Program-made: the position numbers and the translations under genes
Source of the DNA: Leisingera sp. SS27
GTDB taxonomy: Bacteria > Pseudomonadota > Alphaproteobacteria > Rhodobacterales > Rhodobacteraceae
Assembly: GCF_028368855.1 (NCBI RefSeq)
Contig: NZ_JAQNCY010000003.1
Coordinates: forward strand, 1-64,000
DNA length: 64,000 nt
Reading direction: 5' to 3'
The notes under the pieces: generated by a model
The model's database searches: none
Told to the model about the DNA's origin: nothing
What the model saw: the letters and a program-made list of their open reading frames with translations, nothing else
Shown: positions 61,441-64,000 of the stretch, in pieces
How the letters are laid out: the number at the start of each line of letters is the position of its first letter
How positions within the stretch are numbered: position 1 is the first letter of the stretch

Positions 61441-62489
61441 TGACACTCCCGCAACTGACCGGAATGGCAGATGTCATCTGCCCGATGTTTGTGATCGTTG
61501 ACCACAAGGGGCGGATCGTTTCGGCCGGTCCCACACTGAAGAAGCTGCGCCCGCAGCTGAACTGGGAAGGGCGGCGCTTCTTCCGGGTGTTTGATCTGTC
61601 CAGGCCCCGGTCGGTCCGGTCAGTGGAAGATCTGCTGGGCTCCGCCGGCAGCAAACTGCATCTGCAGTTCCGGGATGCGCCGCAGACAGGGCTCAAGGGG
61701 GTATGCACGCCGCTGCCGGACGGCCAGGGGGCCTTTCTGAACCTGTCCTTTGGCATCTCGGTGCTGGAGGCCGTGCGCGACTACGACCTGACAAGCGCAG
61801 ATTTTTCCCCCACGGACCTGACCATCGAGATGCTGTATCTGGTTGAGGCGAAATCTGCTGCGATGGAGGCCTCGCGCCAGCTGAACCTGCGGCTTCAAGG
61901 GGCCAAAATCGCTGCTGAAGAACAGGCTTTCACCGATACGCTGACGGGGCTCAAAAACCGCCGGGCTATGGACCATGTACTGGCACGGCTGATCAGCAGC
62001 GGCCGGGAGTTCGCGCTGATGCACCTGGATCTGGATTTCTTCAAGCAGGTCAATGACACGCTGGGCCATGCCGCCGGAGATGCGGTGCTGCAGCAGGCGG
62101 CGCGGATAATGGTGGAATGCACCCGGCAGTCCGACACGGTGGCCCGTGTCGGCGGTGATGAATTTGTGATGATCCTTGAAGGGGTTCTGGATACCGGCAG
62201 GCTTGCGGCGATCGCCAAGCGGCTGATCCAGCGGCTGGAGGAACCGGTTGCGTTCGGTGGTCAGAGCTGCCGGATTTCCGCAAGCGCAGGAACCACCCTT
62301 TCCAATTGGCAAAAGGTTCCGGATGCCCAGGAGCTGCTGAACCAGGCTGATCTCGCGCTCTACGCTGCCAAACGCGCCGGGCGGGCACAGCATTGCTTCT
62401 ACCGTGAGGGCATGGAGAAGAATGGCGCGGCAGCTGCAGGGGCAGAGGCGTCTGCCAGTTCCATGGCATCCCGCGGCCCTGCAAAGTGA
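61437..62489 (+). CDS. diguanylate cyclase with H-NOX-associated domain
   Basis: 350 residues: an HNOBA/PAS-like sensor domain (1-150, CPMFVIVDHKGRIVSAGPTL), a short coiled coil, and a GGDEF domain (LDLDFFKQVNDTLGH, RVGGDEF). The inhibitory RxxD is present as RQSD, so product feedback is expected. Start ATG 61437 overlaps the H-NOX stop. c-di-GMP output of the upstream sensor is inferred. Confidence 0.93.
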   Translation: MMTLPQLTGMADVICPMFVIVDHKGRIVSAGPTLKKLRPQLNWEGRRFFRVFDLSRPRSVRSVEDLLGSAGSKLHLQFRDAPQTGLKGVCTPLPDGQGAFLNLSFGISVLEAVRDYDLTSADFSPTDLTIEMLYLVEAKSAAMEASRQLNLRLQGAKIAAEEQAFTDTLTGLKNRRAMDHVLARLISSGREFALMHLDLDFFKQVNDTLGHAAGDAVLQQAARIMVECTRQSDTVARVGGDEFVMILEGVLDTGRLAAIAKRLIQRLEEPVAFGGQSCRISASAGTTLSNWQKVPDAQELLNQADLALYAAKRAGRAQHCFYREGMEKNGAAAAGAEASASSMASRGPAK

Positions 62490-62779
62490 CCCGGGCTTCG
62501 CCCGTTTAGGACGGGCGGCGGCACAGCAGTCGTGCAAAATGCCCGTAAGAAAAAACTGTGGGGCCTTGCCCGAGCTGAGGCTGCTAACGAATTTCCAGCC
62601 GGACTCCTTAGCCCTTTTGCGGAGCCAGCCGGGTTTATGGAAACGCGGTGCCTTCCGGCCCATGCTCCTCTGATAACCTTTTGCGCTGTCTGCCGGGGGT
62701 GGAGCGCTGACGCTCAATCGGTTAAATTCTGCGGGTACTTTCCTGCAGGAAAGCCGTATCATCTAAAGATCTGGAAAAG
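62490..62779. other. gap between cyclase gene and tRNA-Glu
   Basis: A short hairpin CGGGC-TTC-GCCCG with a few T (62492-62507) probably ends the cyclase transcript. Nothing else is supportable. Confidence 0.5.
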
Positions 62780-62854
62780 TGGCAGCCCGTAGGGGAATCG
62801 AACCCCTCTTTCCAGGTTGAAAACCTGGCGTCCTAACCGATAGACGAACGGGCC
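62780..62854 (-). tRNA. tRNA-Glu (TTC)
   Basis: 75 nt with encoded CCA. The acceptor stem GGCCCGT/ACGGGCT has a G-U top pair. The anticodon loop TTTTCAA gives TTC. T-arm GAGGGGTTCGATTCCCCTA is normal. Confidence 0.97.
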
Positions 62855-62958
62855 ACTCTGTGTGTGAGCGGGTATTTAGTTGTAAGCGCCGGAACCCGCA
62901 AGAGAAAAAATAAGCCTTTGTGAAATTTCTTATCCACAGGCGGCAAGCCTTTGAAAAG

Positions 62959-64000
62959 TCAGGCTTCAGCGGCATCTTCCAGGCGGAGCTGCGGGCTTTG
63001 GCGGCCGCCCCAGGTGTTGATTTCCAGCCGTCCGGCAAAGTGAAAGCGCGCACCGCCGTGGTCCAGCAGCCGCGGGCCCAATGCGGTGTCGAATGCGCCA
63101 AAGCAAATTGCGTCGACGCCGCCGCCCATACCGTCGCTGAGGGACAGTTTCAGGTGGCTTTCACCCACTTTCTTGGCAAAGCGCACCTGCAGGTCCGGCA
63201 GTGCATAGCGCGGGGCGGGGGCGCCGGCGCCGAACGGGCCTGCCTGCTCAATCTGTTCAATCAGATCCACGCTGGCAGCCCCTGGCATCAGGGCGCCGTC
63301 CAGTTTCAGATCCGCGGGGCCGCCTTCTCCTGCGCCCTGTTTTGCAAGGAGCTCGCTCAGACGCTTCATCGCGGGTTCCAGCTTGTCACGCATCACGGTG
63401 AGGCCCGCCGCCATTTTGTGGCCGCCGCCCTTGACCAGCAGCCCTTCTGCGGCCAGCCGCTGGATGGAGGCGCCGAGGTCGACACCTGAAACCGATCGGC
63501 CAGAGCCCTTGCCCTCTTCACCGTCGAAGCCGATCACGACGGCAGGCCGGTTGGCGGCTTCTTTCAGGCGGGAGGCGACGATGCCGACCACGCCCGGGTG
63601 CCAGCCTTCGCCTGCCGCCCAAACCAGCGGGGCCTCCAGACCGCGCTTCTCCGCCTGCTCCAGCGCTGCGGCGCGCACGGCGTTCTCGATGTCGCGGCGT
63701 TCGGTGTTCAGCTGGTCCAGCCGTTCCGCCAGGGCGGCAGCTTCATGCGGATCGTTTGTGGACAGCAGCCGGGCACCCAAGTCCGCCTTGCCGATGCGCC
63801 CGCCTGCATTCACCCGCGGCCCCAGCAGAAAGCCGAGGTGGTACGTGGAGGGCGCTGAATCCATGCGGGAGACGTCAGACAATGCCACCAGCCCGGGCCG
63901 GTTGCGCGCACCCATCACCTTGAGGCCCTGGCGCACCAGCGCCCGGTTGGCGCCGATCAGCGGGGCAACATCCGCCACGGTGGCCAGTGCCACCAGATCC
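62959..64000 (-). CDS. recJ: single-stranded-DNA-specific exonuclease RecJ (5' end beyond window)
   Basis: The 3' part, at least 347 residues, runs off the window edge. It has DHHA1/RecJ blocks LATVADVAPLIGANR, LGPRVNAGGRIGKADLGA, the motif WHPGVVGIVASRLKE, and GGGHKMAAGLTV. The OB-fold C-terminus ends QLRLEDAAEA. 5'-3' ssDNA exonuclease of RecF-pathway repair. Confidence 0.94.
   Translation of the reverse strand, partial: DLVALATVADVAPLIGANRALVRQGLKVMGARNRPGLVALSDVSRMDSAPSTYHLGFLLGPRVNAGGRIGKADLGARLLSTNDPHEAAALAERLDQLNTERRDIENAVRAAALEQAEKRGLEAPLVWAAGEGWHPGVVGIVASRLKEAANRPAVVIGFDGEEGKGSGRSVSGVDLGASIQRLAAEGLLVKGGGHKMAAGLTVMRDKLEPAMKRLSELLAKQGAGEGGPADLKLDGALMPGAASVDLIEQIEQAGPFGAGAPAPRYALPDLQVRFAKKVGESHLKLSLSDGMGGGVDAICFGAFDTALGPRLLDHGGARFHFAGRLEINTWGGRQSPQLRLEDAAEA

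Overview
This is a high-GC chromosomal window from an alphaproteobacterium, most likely a marine Rhodobacteraceae (Roseobacter-group) organism. The signs are the aerobic (CobG/CobN) cobalamin pathway, the imelysin/di-haem/DUF1513 iron locus, carnitine catabolism by a dehydrogenase-thioesterase fusion, an H-NOX/diguanylate cyclase pair, and strongly GC-biased codon use. Species-level identity cannot be read from the sequence alone.

Region 1 (1-8130) is an island beside an initiator tRNA gene. It holds two decayed pieces of a serine recombinase, one of which reads antisense through the tRNA. It also holds a 7,052-bp unit (521-7572) bounded by IS66-type inverted repeats and a nearly perfect 8-bp target duplication. 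Inside the unit are IS66 tnpA and a broken tnpB, a UvrD-like helicase broken by an IS3-family element and point lesions, and an apparently intact nadM-nadV NAD salvage operon. That operon has its own strong promoter, a 12-bp-arm palindrome over the start site and a possible 10-codon leader peptide.

Region 2 (8130-25350) is a nearly complete late cobalamin pathway. Two cobalamin riboswitches on the minus strand head cbtB-cbtA-His-rich protein-cobF and DUF1636-cobW-cobN-cobG-cobH-cobI-cobJ. A further minus-strand run is cobL-cobE-cobM-cobB-cobA-DUF1636. cobK alone lies on the plus strand between cobL and cobJ and overlaps both neighbours at its start and stop codons. cobO follows on the plus strand.

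Region 3 (25400-34600) holds glpR-glpD and then an iron/haem block: hemP, a Cys-rich protein, two imelysins, bfd, bfr, a di-haem oxidoreductase and a DUF1513 protein. Region 4 (34700-43600) holds metG, the yqiJ-yqiK flotillin pair, an OhrR-like regulator, an MFS transporter, yceI, an orphan imuA and a rhodanese.

Region 5 (43640-49530) has an aldo/keto reductase and a carnitine operon (regulator, BKACE enzyme, a small membrane protein, dehydrogenase-thioesterase fusion, SDR). Region 6 (49550-52740) is a regulator/DUF2061/desaturase/EamA block flanked by two inverted copies of a 71-bp triple-hairpin module with compensatory base changes. Region 7 (52741-64000) contains Nudix and DUF983 genes, an EF-hand/ECF sigma/membrane/periplasmic sensor operon, a PleD-like cyclase with degenerate receivers, an MttB-family methyltransferase, an H-NOX-like protein lacking the haem histidine beside a GGDEF protein, tRNA-Glu and the 3' part of recJ.
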